64,000 nt of DNA from Litoreibacter janthinus (lineage in GTDB: Bacteria; Pseudomonadota; Alphaproteobacteria; Rhodobacterales; Rhodobacteraceae). The notes under the pieces were generated by a model. It ran no database searches. It was given only the letters and a program-made list of their open reading frames with translations, and was not told the origin of the DNA. How positions within the stretch are numbered: the first letter of the stretch is position 1; each line of letters opens with the position of its first letter. The stretch spans positions 3,107,751 to 3,171,750 of the forward strand of contig NZ_FOYO01000001.1 of assembly GCF_900111945.1 (NCBI RefSeq), in the 5' to 3' direction. Of this stretch, positions 34,937-41,719 are shown in pieces. The translations under genes and the position numbers were made by a program.

Positions 34937-36219
34937 TTCAGGCAGACGCCGTTGCGATAGCTGCCAACCTGCCGCACTATTTGTGAAGGCGCAGATTCGA
35001 TCCGCCGACCTGAAAGCTCCGACCGCAGCACACGGCTCACCAAATCCGACAACGCTGTGACGCGGTAGCACGAAACTGTCGGCTCCATATGGCCGTAACC
35101 AACGCCACTGTCATCTGTCAGAAACATGTAGCGTCCGCCCGTCTGCACAGCCGCCTGACGCATCAGATACTCTGCCTCCGGACCAACACCACTGGCCCCC
35201 AGCCCGAAGATTTGCACGCCCTTATCCGCCGCCGCGCGGGCCGCTTGTAAGTAGCCTTTGGCACGGTTGTTGTGCTCCGGCGCATCTGCGACATGGATCA
35301 TCAAGCGTTCCCCCTTGCCACTGCGCCACTGCATCGCGGCAGCTGACGCCAAGGCGCGCGCTGCCGCCTCTGGGTAGTCGCCACCACCGCCCGTAGACTG
35401 TTTGCGCAGCCAGCCCTGCATATCCGACTGGCTCTTGGTGAACCCGTAATTCTTTACCACATAGGCGTCCCCATCGTCACGGTAGACAACCAGCCCGTAG
35501 CGGATGTCGACACCGGGCGCCGCCCGTTTGGCCTGACGCACCAAACCCTTCAGCTCCTTGGTCAACCATGCCAATTCGTCTGCCATCGACCCCGTGGTGT
35601 CGACCACAAAGACCAAATCCAGAAAGTCCGGCGCCCATGCCCCGTTAAACGGGAGCCGCACTTGCGCACGTTGGCCAGTCTTCAAGCGTTGCACCATCGG
35701 TGCGCCCTGCGCGTCGGGGATCGCGCGCAACTCCACCTCCCGCAGCTGCCCTGCCCCAAGGCTCGCCGGAAAGACCGAGATCATGCCGTCCACGCCGGAA
35801 TACCCCTCATAGAACGGCTCCGCTGCGCCGGGCTTGCGCAATGTCACGCGAACTCCAGGGGCCGGTTTGCCATCCGCGCCACGCAACTGCGCCAAAACGG
35901 GGGTCGAAAGGTTCGTCATCGGCAGCTTCAGATCTTGTCGTGCTTTGGCTTGGTAGCGGGTAAACGCAGCAAGGTTCAGCGCATCGTCGATGTCGCCTGC
36001 CGTGATCACTCCGCGACGCACTCGACCGGGGTTCCGCGCGGGCGGTTCCGGCATTGGTGCGGGTGCGATAACGGGGCTGGCTTTCGCGCTTGCCGCCGCC
36101 TCAACGGAGACCATGGGCTCCTCCAGAACGCCTTCAGAATAGGTACTTGGGGCGTCACAGGCGGCCAGGAACGCAGCGGACAAAAAGGCCAAGCGGCGGG
36201 CTAAAAGTGTTCTGGTCAT
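34933..36219 (-). CDS. VWA-domain lipoprotein
   Basis: A 428-residue protein with a lipoprotein signal (MTRTLLARRLAFLSAAFLAAC, Cys21). A Pro/Ala-rich linker follows, then a beta-sandwich-like region with APGVRVTLRKPGAAEPFYEG (about 115-190). The von Willebrand A domain starts FLDLVFVVDTTGSMADELAW (about residue 205). DTTGSMADE is the MIDAS motif and STGGGGDYPEAAA supplies the threonine loop. The domain probably faces the periplasm or outside and binds a ligand through Mg2+. I chose the ATG at 36219; the longer frame crosses the operator region. It is divergent from the DUF6502 gene, with two matching operators between. Confidence 0.75.
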   Translation of the reverse strand: MTRTLLARRLAFLSAAFLAACDAPSTYSEGVLEEPMVSVEAAASAKASPVIAPAPMPEPPARNPGRVRRGVITAGDIDDALNLAAFTRYQAKARQDLKLPMTNLSTPVLAQLRGADGKPAPGVRVTLRKPGAAEPFYEGYSGVDGMISVFPASLGAGQLREVELRAIPDAQGAPMVQRLKTGQRAQVRLPFNGAWAPDFLDLVFVVDTTGSMADELAWLTKELKGLVRQAKRAAPGVDIRYGLVVYRDDGDAYVVKNYGFTKSQSDMQGWLRKQSTGGGGDYPEAAARALASAAAMQWRSGKGERLMIHVADAPEHNNRAKGYLQAARAAADKGVQIFGLGASGVGPEAEYLMRQAAVQTGGRYMFLTDDSGVGYGHMEPTVSCYRVTALSDLVSRVLRSELSGRRIESAPSQIVRQVGSYRNGVCLN

Positions 36220-36235
36220 AAAGGGTCTCCAAATA

Positions 36236-36252
36236 ATGTGTATTTTGCACAT
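36236..36252. promoter_or_regulatory. operator 1 in VWA/DUF6502 divergent region
   Basis: ATGTGTA-TTT-TGCACAT, a 7-3-7 inverted repeat with one mismatch. It is the same consensus (ATGTGYA-N3-TGCRCAT) as the element at 36284-36300, 48 nt away. It lies 16 nt before the start of the VWA lipoprotein gene. Confidence 0.6.
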
Positions 36253-36283
36253 ATCGCCAATTCGCTTGCCCCCGTCAAGAAAA

Positions 36284-36300
36284 ATGTGCATATTGCGCAT
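36284..36300. promoter_or_regulatory. operator 2 abutting the DUF6502 start codon
   Basis: ATGTGCA-TAT-TGCGCAT, a 7-3-7 inverted repeat with one mismatch that ends immediately before the ATG at 36301. A protein bound here would block transcription or translation initiation of the DUF6502 gene directly. Confidence 0.6.
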
Positions 36301-37035
36301 ATGTTGGATTTGCTTGATGCCCTCCTCGCCCCCTTTGCACGCCTAATGGTGGCGCTTGGCGTGCCCTTCGCCGATCTGGCGGAGCGGCTTAAAGCACATT
36401 ACGTCGAGGCCGCGCGTAAGGCCTGCGACGGCAAACCCACCGACAGCCGCCTATCTGTGATGACAGGTTTGCAACGTCGCGACATTGCGCGCCTGCGAGA
36501 CTTTCATCCGAACGAGCCGCGTCTGACGCACCTGTCCCGCCTCGTCTCCTTGTGGCAAACCGAGGATGAGTACGCAGGCAAGCCCCTCACCAAAAGCGGC
36601 CCTACCCCGTCTTTCGAAGCACTTGCATGGGAGGTCCGCCGCGACGTCCATCCTCGAACCATGCTCGACACGTTGCTGGCCGCCGGCACAGTCGCTGTGG
36701 AGGGGGAGACGGTCACCTTGCTAGAGTCTTCCTATCAGCCACTCGCCGGATCCGAGGACCAGATGGCCTACCTTGCTCGCAACATGGGCGACCACCTGAG
36801 TGCTGCGACAACCAACATCACCTCTGACACCCCGCCGTTTTTCGAGCGCGCGGTGCATTACGCGGCCCTCGCGCCCGACCAGGTTCAAGCTTTGGAGCTG
36901 AGTTTTCGTGAAGGCCAAGCAAAGTTGCTGGAACAATTGAACAAAGATGCCGCCGCGATGAAAGCCTTGCCCTCGGAGGTCGCGCCCGTCAGGTTCCGCG
37001 CAGGCGGATACTTCTACCACGAGGACTCGACATGA
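36301..37035 (+). CDS. DUF6502-like protein with N-terminal helix-turn-helix
   Basis: A 244-residue cytoplasmic protein that I recall as DUF6502. Residues about 49-68 (SRLSVMTGLQRRDIARLRDF) have helix-turn-helix character, preceded by a helical segment. The middle TPSFEALAWEVRRDVHPRTM and the C-terminal helical part, ending GGYFYHEDST, have no enzymatic motif. A DNA-binding regulator is a reasonable guess. The twin ATGTGYA-N3-TGCRCAT sites in front of it would then be its own operators, controlling itself and the divergent VWA lipoprotein. The start is the ATG at 36301; an upstream in-frame start at 36238 would run through both operators. It overlaps the next gene by 4 nt. Confidence 0.65.
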   Translation: MLDLLDALLAPFARLMVALGVPFADLAERLKAHYVEAARKACDGKPTDSRLSVMTGLQRRDIARLRDFHPNEPRLTHLSRLVSLWQTEDEYAGKPLTKSGPTPSFEALAWEVRRDVHPRTMLDTLLAAGTVAVEGETVTLLESSYQPLAGSEDQMAYLARNMGDHLSAATTNITSDTPPFFERAVHYAALAPDQVQALELSFREGQAKLLEQLNKDAAAMKALPSEVAPVRFRAGGYFYHEDST

Positions 37036-37229
37036 AGAGGATTGTAGCGGCAGCAATGCTACTGGCCTTGGCGGGCTGCGCCGTCCCTCAGGCGGAGGTC
37101 GGCGCGGCAGAGGTCGTCCTGGCGGAACCTATGGTAATTGAGACTGCCCCAGCGCCAAAAACCAAAATCGAGAACTGCGTCCCCGGCGAAGATGACGGCA
37201 TCGGCGGCACAGGGTGTTCTGTTGACTAG
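37032..37229 (+). CDS. small lipoprotein (65 aa)
   Basis: A 65-residue protein with a lipoprotein signal MKRIVAAAMLLALAGC (Cys16) and an Ala/Val/Glu-rich middle. The C-terminus ENCVPGEDDGIGGTGCSVD has two cysteines likely to form a disulfide and an acidic loop that could bind a cation. The function is unknown. Its ATG overlaps the stop of the DUF6502 gene by 4 nt, so the two are translationally coupled and presumably share the twin-operator control. Confidence 0.75.
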   Translation: MKRIVAAAMLLALAGCAVPQAEVGAAEVVLAEPMVIETAPAPKTKIENCVPGEDDGIGGTGCSVD

Positions 37230-37239
37230 GCTGTGTTTT

Positions 37240-37259
37240 GGGTAACCCATGGGTTACCC
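37240..37259. repeat. 20-nt perfect palindrome between convergent genes
   Basis: GGGTAACCCATGGGTTACCC is a perfect 20-bp palindrome 10 nt after the lipoprotein stop and 15 nt before the mmcB stop. Each half is itself nearly palindromic (GGGTAACCC). There is no U-run on either strand, so it is either a bare hairpin terminator for both genes or a protein site. Confidence 0.6.
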
Positions 37260-37274
37260 TCGGCGTTGCGCATT

Positions 37275-37730
37275 CTATGCGAACTTACCTAAATCCGGAT
37301 CACGCAATTGATTAAGCCGTAGCGCCGCGACACGCCCAAACTTCTGGATCACTACTTTGCGCCGTGCTGCGGCCAGCTTGTCCTCTGGGCTCATACGGAT
37401 AATTTCGGCGTCATAGGAGTCTGCGATGATCAAGCCTGTTTGATCGGGCAACAGATCAGTCGGGAAGTTCTCATCCACCGCCCAGAAATAGCGGTCGCAC
37501 CATTCCAGATAGCCCTCCCATTTGCAGTCAGACTGGAAATCCGCACGTGAGGATTTGCACTCGACGACCCAGAGTTCCCCCTTTGGACCAAGGCCCATCA
37601 CGTCGACGCGCTTGCCACGCTCGGGGACGAATTCCTCAAGGCAGGCAAAGCCGTGTGACGTCAGATGACGCGCGACGCCACGCGCCAAAAGCTGGCCGGG
37701 TTGTAGGGGAGATGTGAGGTCGTCACGCAT
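37275..37730 (-). CDS. mmcB: MmcB-family DNA repair protein
   Basis: A 151-residue protein of the MmcB family (DUF2034/nuclease-like fold). The core has ERGKRVDVMGLGPKGELWVV followed by ECKSSRADFQSDCKWEGYLE, giving a D...E-x-K arrangement like restriction-type nucleases. DRYFWAVDENFP and GLIIADSYDAEIIR follow. MmcB was described in Caulobacter as an SOS-induced protein for mitomycin C damage. A clear SOS box lies 12 nt upstream of the ATG (37742-37756), supporting that role here. Confidence 0.85.
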   Translation of the reverse strand: MRDDLTSPLQPGQLLARGVARHLTSHGFACLEEFVPERGKRVDVMGLGPKGELWVVECKSSRADFQSDCKWEGYLEWCDRYFWAVDENFPTDLLPDQTGLIIADSYDAEIIRMSPEDKLAAARRKVVIQKFGRVAALRLNQLRDPDLGKFA

Positions 37731-37741
37731 AGAAATAATGT

Positions 37742-37756
37742 GAACAAAAGGTAAAC
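37742..37756 (-). promoter_or_regulatory. LexA/SOS box of mmcB
   Basis: On the minus strand GTTT-ACCTTTT-GTTC fits the alphaproteobacterial SOS consensus GTTC-N7-GTTC with one substitution. It is positioned 12-26 nt before the mmcB ATG. Confidence 0.7.
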
Positions 37757-37779
37757 AAAAATCAAGGGCGAGAATATCA

Positions 37780-37826
37780 TTGACATGATACCAAACGGTT
37801 TCATATAAATTACGATACCAAACGGT
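37780..37826 (+). promoter_or_regulatory. promoter with tandem ArsR-type operators
   Basis: TTGACA (37780-37785) and TATAAA (37804-37809) are 18 nt apart. GATACCAAACGGT occurs exactly twice, at 37787-37799 (inside the spacer) and 37814-37826 (over the expected start). Its core TACC-AAAC-GGTA is an inverted repeat. The layout fits direct repression of the ArsR/SRPBCC operon by its own ArsR protein. Confidence 0.65.
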
Positions 37827-37846
37827 ACCACTTCTGAGGTCACTCC

Positions 37847-38170
37847 ATGATAACCGAACAACCCACCTTCAAAGCACTGGCAGACCCGACGCGGCGCGAA
37901 ATCCTGCGCCAGCTTGCCGCTAGCGACATGACCATCGCCCAAGTCAGCAACAATTTCGACATGACCCGCGCCGCTGTCAAAAAGCACCTCACCGTGCTGA
38001 GCGATGGTGGCCTGATCACCGTTCGCACCAAAGGCCGCGAACGCATCAACGCCCTGAACCCCGAGGGCTTCGCCCCTGTCCGCGACTGGCTCACCTTCTT
38101 CGAGCAGTTCTGGGATGACCGTCTCTCCGACTTGAAATCCGCAATCGAAAAGGATCAACCAAATGACTGA
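37847..38170 (+). CDS. ArsR-family transcriptional repressor
   Basis: A 107-residue winged-helix protein. The N-terminus has FKALADPTRREILRQLAASD, and the recognition region is VSNNFDMTRAAVKKHLTVLS followed by the wing GLITVRTKGRER. There is no cysteine metal site, so it belongs to the metal-independent ArsR group that is usually encoded next to an SRPBCC/AHSA1 protein, as here. GAGG precedes the ATG. The next gene overlaps by 8 nt. The tandem GATACCAAACGGT sites in the promoter are its likely operators. Confidence 0.88.
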   Translation: MITEQPTFKALADPTRREILRQLAASDMTIAQVSNNFDMTRAAVKKHLTVLSDGGLITVRTKGRERINALNPEGFAPVRDWLTFFEQFWDDRLSDLKSAIEKDQPND

Positions 38171-38579
38171 CGCAGTAATCCGAAAAACCATCTACCTTCG
38201 CGCCACCAAACAACAGGTGTGGGACTACCTCACCGACCCGGACAAGCTGGCGATCTGGTTTCACAAACCGAAAACGGCGCTGGTCGATGGAGAAGCATAC
38301 GCGATGTATGGCACCGAAAGCGGCGATAAGCTGATGTGGGGCAATGTCAATGAAGCGCGCCCGCACGACTATTTGGAATACACATTCACAATCGCCCCGA
38401 TGGGTGATGCGACCAGCACCGTCAAATGGTCGCTTGAGGATGTTGCTGGCGGGACACGTTTATCACTGGAGCATTCCGGCTTGCCACAAGGAGCCGAAGC
38501 ATTTGGCCTGACGCTGGCGCTCGACAAGGGCTGGGACGAGCATCTGGGACGGATGCGCGCGGACGCCCACGCGGAGTAA
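38163..38579 (+). CDS. SRPBCC (AHSA1-like) domain protein
   Basis: A 138-residue single-domain protein with the START/Bet v1-like cavity fold. It starts with IRKTIYLRATKQQVWDYLTD, followed by DKLAIWFHKPKTALVDGEAY. The C-terminal part has GGTRLSLEHSGLPQGAEAF and a final amphipathic helix GWDEHLGRMRADA. Such proteins bind a hydrophobic ligand or act as Hsp90 co-chaperone-like factors. Paired with ArsR they often form a ligand-sensing module. It overlaps the arsR-like gene by 8 nt and shares its promoter. Confidence 0.85.
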   Translation: MTDAVIRKTIYLRATKQQVWDYLTDPDKLAIWFHKPKTALVDGEAYAMYGTESGDKLMWGNVNEARPHDYLEYTFTIAPMGDATSTVKWSLEDVAGGTRLSLEHSGLPQGAEAFGLTLALDKGWDEHLGRMRADAHAE

Positions 38580-38581
38580 CC

Positions 38582-39016
38582 CTAGCGCGCGGCGGTGGTG
38601 TAGTTGGCCTTCATATAGGTCACACCGTCGCGCACGAGTTCCTCTAAGACGGCCATGTCGATATCGGCCAGCTTGTTGATATTGAGGCAGGATTTCCCGT
38701 GCTTGACCTTGCCCAGCCGCGACAAAGGCTCTGACAGGTCACGGTAGCCGGGCAGAATGTAGACGGACGTGTAGCTTTTGCGAGGGCTGAAGCCGGTGAC
38801 CATGAAGTCGCCCTCTCGTCCGCTGTCATACTTGTAATGGTAGCGCCCGAAACCGATGATCGCTGCCCCCCACATCTGCGCGGGCCAACCCGTGATGCGG
38901 GTAAAGAATGGCAGCAAGACCTCCGCATCTGCGCGGCGCTGTGGATGTGCGACGCGTGCGATCATTGCGGCGGGGTCAGTCGGCTCCGGCTTGGTCTTGT
39001 TTTCGGAGTTGACCAT
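38582..39016 (-). CDS. DUF1801-domain protein
   Basis: A 144-residue soluble protein. The DUF1801 (YdhG-like) domain is seen as QMWGAAIIGFGRYHYKYDSG near residues 46-65 and the conserved SVYILPG, then KVKHGKSCLNINKLADIDMA near residue 104. The fold resembles YdeI/YdhG, whose function is not settled. The stop faces the SRPBCC gene stop 2 nt away. Upstream lies the 6S RNA candidate on the opposite strand. Confidence 0.8.
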   Translation of the reverse strand: MVNSENKTKPEPTDPAAMIARVAHPQRRADAEVLLPFFTRITGWPAQMWGAAIIGFGRYHYKYDSGREGDFMVTGFSPRKSYTSVYILPGYRDLSEPLSRLGKVKHGKSCLNINKLADIDMAVLEELVRDGVTYMKANYTTAAR

Positions 39017-39026
39017 AGGCTTACCC

Positions 39027-39055
39027 TTGCTTTGTGATCTGCGCAGGCCTATCTG
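39027..39055 (+). promoter_or_regulatory. promoter of the 6S-like RNA
   Basis: TTGCTT (39027-39032) and TATCTG (39050-39055) are 17 nt apart. The start predicted 6-7 nt downstream (39061-39062) coincides with the first base of the closing stem of the folded RNA. Confidence 0.45.
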
Positions 39056-39060
39056 CTGAA

Positions 39061-39225
39061 GTGACGGTTCTGCCCTCCTCGTACATGGAGACTACATTCC
39101 GGTGGCCTTAAGCAATTCCGCGGGAGCTGGCTCTGTCTAGACCCTGGTCTAGTTACCTGGTGCCCACCTGTACATACAGGTCTGCGGGAATAAGTTCTCC
39201 CACGGTTGTGGTGGTTCCGTCGCTC
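39061..39225 (+). ncRNA. ssrS: structured RNA, probably 6S RNA
   Basis: A region of about 165 nt without a credible ORF that folds into a rod. The closing pairs are GTGACGG (39061-39067) with CCGTCGC (39217-39223) and CTGCC with GGTGG. Next, CCGGTGG (39099-39105, one bulge) pairs with CCCACGG. A central bubble (CCTTAAGCA opposite AAGTTCT) follows, and then ATTCCGC with GCGGGAAT. Two terminal hairpins complete it: CTAGAC-CCTG-GTCTAG and ACCTGT-ACAT-ACAGGT. Stem-bubble-stem is the 6S architecture that mimics an open promoter and binds RNA polymerase-sigma70. The GCCTTAA and GTTAC elements also occur, in the same order around a hairpin, in E. coli 6S RNA. The ends are approximate. Alternative: another conserved alphaproteobacterial structured RNA. 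Confidence 0.6.
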
Positions 39226-39517
39226 ACCCGCGCTCACTGACCTTGATAGGGATTAGCACACCGCCCCGTGGCGGCGTCAGGTCGTCGTGATCTTCAGGCT
39301 CCGCCATTGCCATAATCGCGCGCCCCATTTGAACCGAGGCGAAGGTGATTATGAAAAACACTGTCATGATCCCCGCAGCGAGTGGACCGTCAGCGGTCTC
39401 AAGCACCAGATGCCGCAAACCAGCGACATTCGACCAAATCAGCAATGCCGAAAATGCGACCCCTGCGACCGCGCCACCAAGCGCATGGCGCAACAAAAAC
39501 GTAATGAGCTTGGGCAT
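39224..39517 (-). CDS. hypothetical small membrane protein
   Basis: A 97-residue protein with two hydrophobic segments (about residues 11-33 with HALGGAVAGVAFSALLIWSN, and 48-67 with IMTVFFIITFASVQMGRAIM). It has a short cytoplasmic tail containing EPEDHDDLTPPRGGV. I do not recognise the family. Its 3' end meets the 3' end of the 6S-like RNA from the opposite strand. The ATG at 39517 has AGGGAGATCC upstream. Confidence 0.65.
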   Translation of the reverse strand: MPKLITFLLRHALGGAVAGVAFSALLIWSNVAGLRHLVLETADGPLAAGIMTVFFIITFASVQMGRAIMAMAEPEDHDDLTPPRGGVLIPIKVSERG

Positions 39518-39649
39518 GTTCGGATCTCCCTGAGTCGCTTTCCGTCATAAAGGTACACCCGATCAGGGCCCCAGTTCAAAGTGGAACGCTGGATTTGGTA
39601 CATTTTGACGCTACATGAGCGAGACAACGCCGAAAAATGGAACCCGCCC

Positions 39650-40144
39650 ATGACCCGCCTCCTCCTAATTCTTGCCCTGTGCGCCCCCTTGCCCGCCATA
39701 GCCCAAATCGCGGCCCGCTTCGTGGAAAGTGCGCCAAAAGATACATTCAGCTTTACCAACTCCGGCTGCGCCCTTGGGCAAACGACGCTTGTGCTGGATA
39801 TGTCAGGTAGCGCAGGTGGACTGATCTTTGACACTGAGGACGGCGGCGCAGGGGTCGAGGTATTTCAGCCTTTCGAAGCCGTAAGTGGAGACGTGGCGTC
39901 TGTGACGGTCAGCGATGGGGCGGACGTGCTAAGCCTATCAGTATCAGACTGGCCTGAGGGCGCGGAGATCAGCTTCACCATCGACGTGGATGACGTGCTG
40001 CGCCATGGCGACCTGGGCCAGACGCAAGTTTCTGGCGGCGAGATCGCAGGAGCAGAGGTGCGGATCAACTCAGGTGGGGCTTCCGGCTTCGCAGTGTTCG
40101 ACAATACGCGACGCGCGACAATACGCGGGTTTTGCGGGGCTTAA
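39650..40144 (+). CDS. exported protein, aggregation-factor-core-like
   Basis: A 164-residue protein with a signal peptide (MTRLLLILALCAPLPAIAQI). The mature part of about 145 residues is all-beta and acidic: GCALGQTTLVLDMSGSAGGL, then EDGGAGVEVFQPFEAVSGD and ISFTIDVDDVLRHGD. It ends in GFAVFDNTRRATIRGFCGA, with two cysteines that may pair. From memory it resembles bacterial homologues of the sponge aggregation factor core protein, and this assignment is tentative. I chose the ATG at 39650 because it gives a clean signal peptide. The stop overlaps the stop of the convergent LysR gene by 4 nt. Confidence 0.55.
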   Translation: MTRLLLILALCAPLPAIAQIAARFVESAPKDTFSFTNSGCALGQTTLVLDMSGSAGGLIFDTEDGGAGVEVFQPFEAVSGDVASVTVSDGADVLSLSVSDWPEGAEISFTIDVDDVLRHGDLGQTQVSGGEIAGAEVRINSGGASGFAVFDNTRRATIRGFCGA

Positions 40145-41025
40145 CCCAGCATTTCGGCCAAGTGATCGAAGACCAACCGGATGCGGCTGCTGGTGATCAG
40201 CTCGCGATGACTGACCAGCCATGTCGGGAAACTGACCGGTGGCAAGTCCGGCATTACACGCACAATGTCGGGCGTCAGAGCGGCAACATGCTCGGACATC
40301 ACCCCGATCCCAAGCCCCTGACGAACCATGTGCCAGCCCACCACCCCGCTATCCGAATGATATCGGATATTGTCACGGGTCAGCGGCAGGCCCATGGCGA
40401 CGAAATGTGGAAGCATCTCGTCCGGCGCCCCGTAGCCGATGAAATTGGCGGCTTTCAGATCGTCCACCACCTTGGGATTGCCAACCCGCGCCAGATAGTC
40501 CGGCGTCGCGTAGAGATAGGCATCGCTGTCCGCCAGTTTGCGCGCGATCAGGTCCGGCTGTTCAGGCCGGATATGGCGCAGGGCAATGTCGGCGTCGCGG
40601 CGCAACAGGTCCGAGATGGCGTTGGAGGAGACAACCTCGACCTCGATCCCCGGTGCACGGTCCCGCAGCTGGGCGATGACCAGCGGCAACTGGTAGGCCG
40701 AGAGCACATCGCTGGCGCTGATACGCACCAGACCTTCAATGCTTTGCGACTGGCCGGACGCGGCAAGCGAGATACGGCTGGCGGCCTCGCCCATGGCGCG
40801 GACATGATCGACCAGTTGCGCGCCCGATGTGGTCAGGGTCAGCGCCCGGCCGACCCGCTCGAACAGGGTCACCCCGATGGCCTCTTCCAGCGCGGCAACC
40901 TGGCGGCCCAGCGTCGGCTGCGTTTGACCCGTTGCGCGGGCGGCGGCGGAGAGCGAGCCTTCCTCGACCGTCGCAAGGAAGGCGCGGACATGGTTCCAGT
41001 CGAAGGAGATGGCGGTCCAATTCAT
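40141..41025 (-). CDS. LysR-family transcriptional regulator
   Basis: A 294-residue LysR regulator. The winged helix-turn-helix is at about residues 9-66 (FLATVEEGSLSAAARATGQT, then QPTLGRQVAALEEAIGVTLF). The C-terminal LysR substrate domain starts at about residue 95 (IEGLVRISASDVLSAYQLPL). The effector is unknown. It is divergent from a methyltransferase gene with 88 nt between the starts, so it probably controls itself and that gene from the A/T-rich intergenic region 41026-41113. Confidence 0.9.
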   Translation of the reverse strand: MNWTAISFDWNHVRAFLATVEEGSLSAAARATGQTQPTLGRQVAALEEAIGVTLFERVGRALTLTTSGAQLVDHVRAMGEAASRISLAASGQSQSIEGLVRISASDVLSAYQLPLVIAQLRDRAPGIEVEVVSSNAISDLLRRDADIALRHIRPEQPDLIARKLADSDAYLYATPDYLARVGNPKVVDDLKAANFIGYGAPDEMLPHFVAMGLPLTRDNIRYHSDSGVVGWHMVRQGLGIGVMSEHVAALTPDIVRVMPDLPPVSFPTWLVSHRELITSSRIRLVFDHLAEMLG

Positions 41026-41113
41026 GCATTTATGTATAGGAGATCGCCAAAATTAGGCAATTACTATATGACTTGCGCATATGTATGACGTCCCCAAGCA
41101 ATGGAGACACGAC

Positions 41114-41719
41114 ATGACACCTGCAAAATTTTGGGACGGCGTGGCGGAGAAATACGCCAAGATGGCGATACGTAATCCCGAGCAATATCACCTGTCACTG
41201 GAGCGCACGCGCTCCTACCTCCGCGAGAGCGACCGGGTGCTGGAACTGGGCTGCGGCACAGGCTCGACCGCATTGCTGCTGGCCCCGAGCGTCGCGCTTT
41301 ATACCGGCTCCGACGTGTCCCCGAAGATGATCGCAATCGCTAAGGACAAGCTGGCGGAGGCGGGTCAAAGCAATCTGGATTTCATCGTGGCGGATGCGGA
41401 TAGCGACGCGCTTGGCACGGCTTATGACGCGGTCATGGCGTATAACCTGCTGCATCTGGTCGAAAATTTGCCCACCACGCTGGGTCATATCCATTCGATC
41501 ACGCGCGAAGGCGGTTTACTGATCACCAAGACACCGTGCCTCGGCTCCAAGAAGTGGTTGTTCGCACCATTGCTTTGGGTGATGCAGCTCTTTGGCAAAG
41601 CCCCCGACGTGCTGCTGATCAAACCTGCCTATCTGGAACAGTCAATTGCCGATGCGGGCTACGAGATCATCGAGGCCGAAGATTATGGCAGCCGATATAT
41701 CGTGGCACGAAAAGCCTAA
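41114..41719 (+). CDS. class I SAM-dependent methyltransferase
   Basis: A 201-residue enzyme. SAM-binding motif I is VLELGCGTGSTALLLAPSV near residues 43-61. The next acidic strand is YTGSDVSPKMIAIAKDKL, motif II is YDAVMAYNLLHLVENLP near residue 108, and motif III is REGGLLITKTPCLG. The N-terminus FWDGVAEKYAKMAIRNPEQY is typical of UbiE/small-molecule methyltransferases. I chose the ATG at 41114 because GGAG lies 7 nt upstream; a weaker start exists at 41081. It is likely under control of the divergent LysR regulator. The substrate is unknown. Confidence 0.85.
   Translation: MTPAKFWDGVAEKYAKMAIRNPEQYHLSLERTRSYLRESDRVLELGCGTGSTALLLAPSVALYTGSDVSPKMIAIAKDKLAEAGQSNLDFIVADADSDALGTAYDAVMAYNLLHLVENLPTTLGHIHSITREGGLLITKTPCLGSKKWLFAPLLWVMQLFGKAPDVLLIKPAYLEQSIADAGYEIIEAEDYGSRYIVARKA

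Noticed and set aside
37787..37826. short direct repeats considered as a CRISPR-like or phase-variable array
   Set aside because: Only two copies, positioned on a promoter; operator sites are the simpler reading. No CRISPR array was seen anywhere in the window.
37661..38191. 176-codon minus-strand frame upstream of mmcB
   Set aside because: It would run through the ArsR gene antisense and through both promoter regions; the mmcB start at 37730 with its SOS box explains the sequence better.
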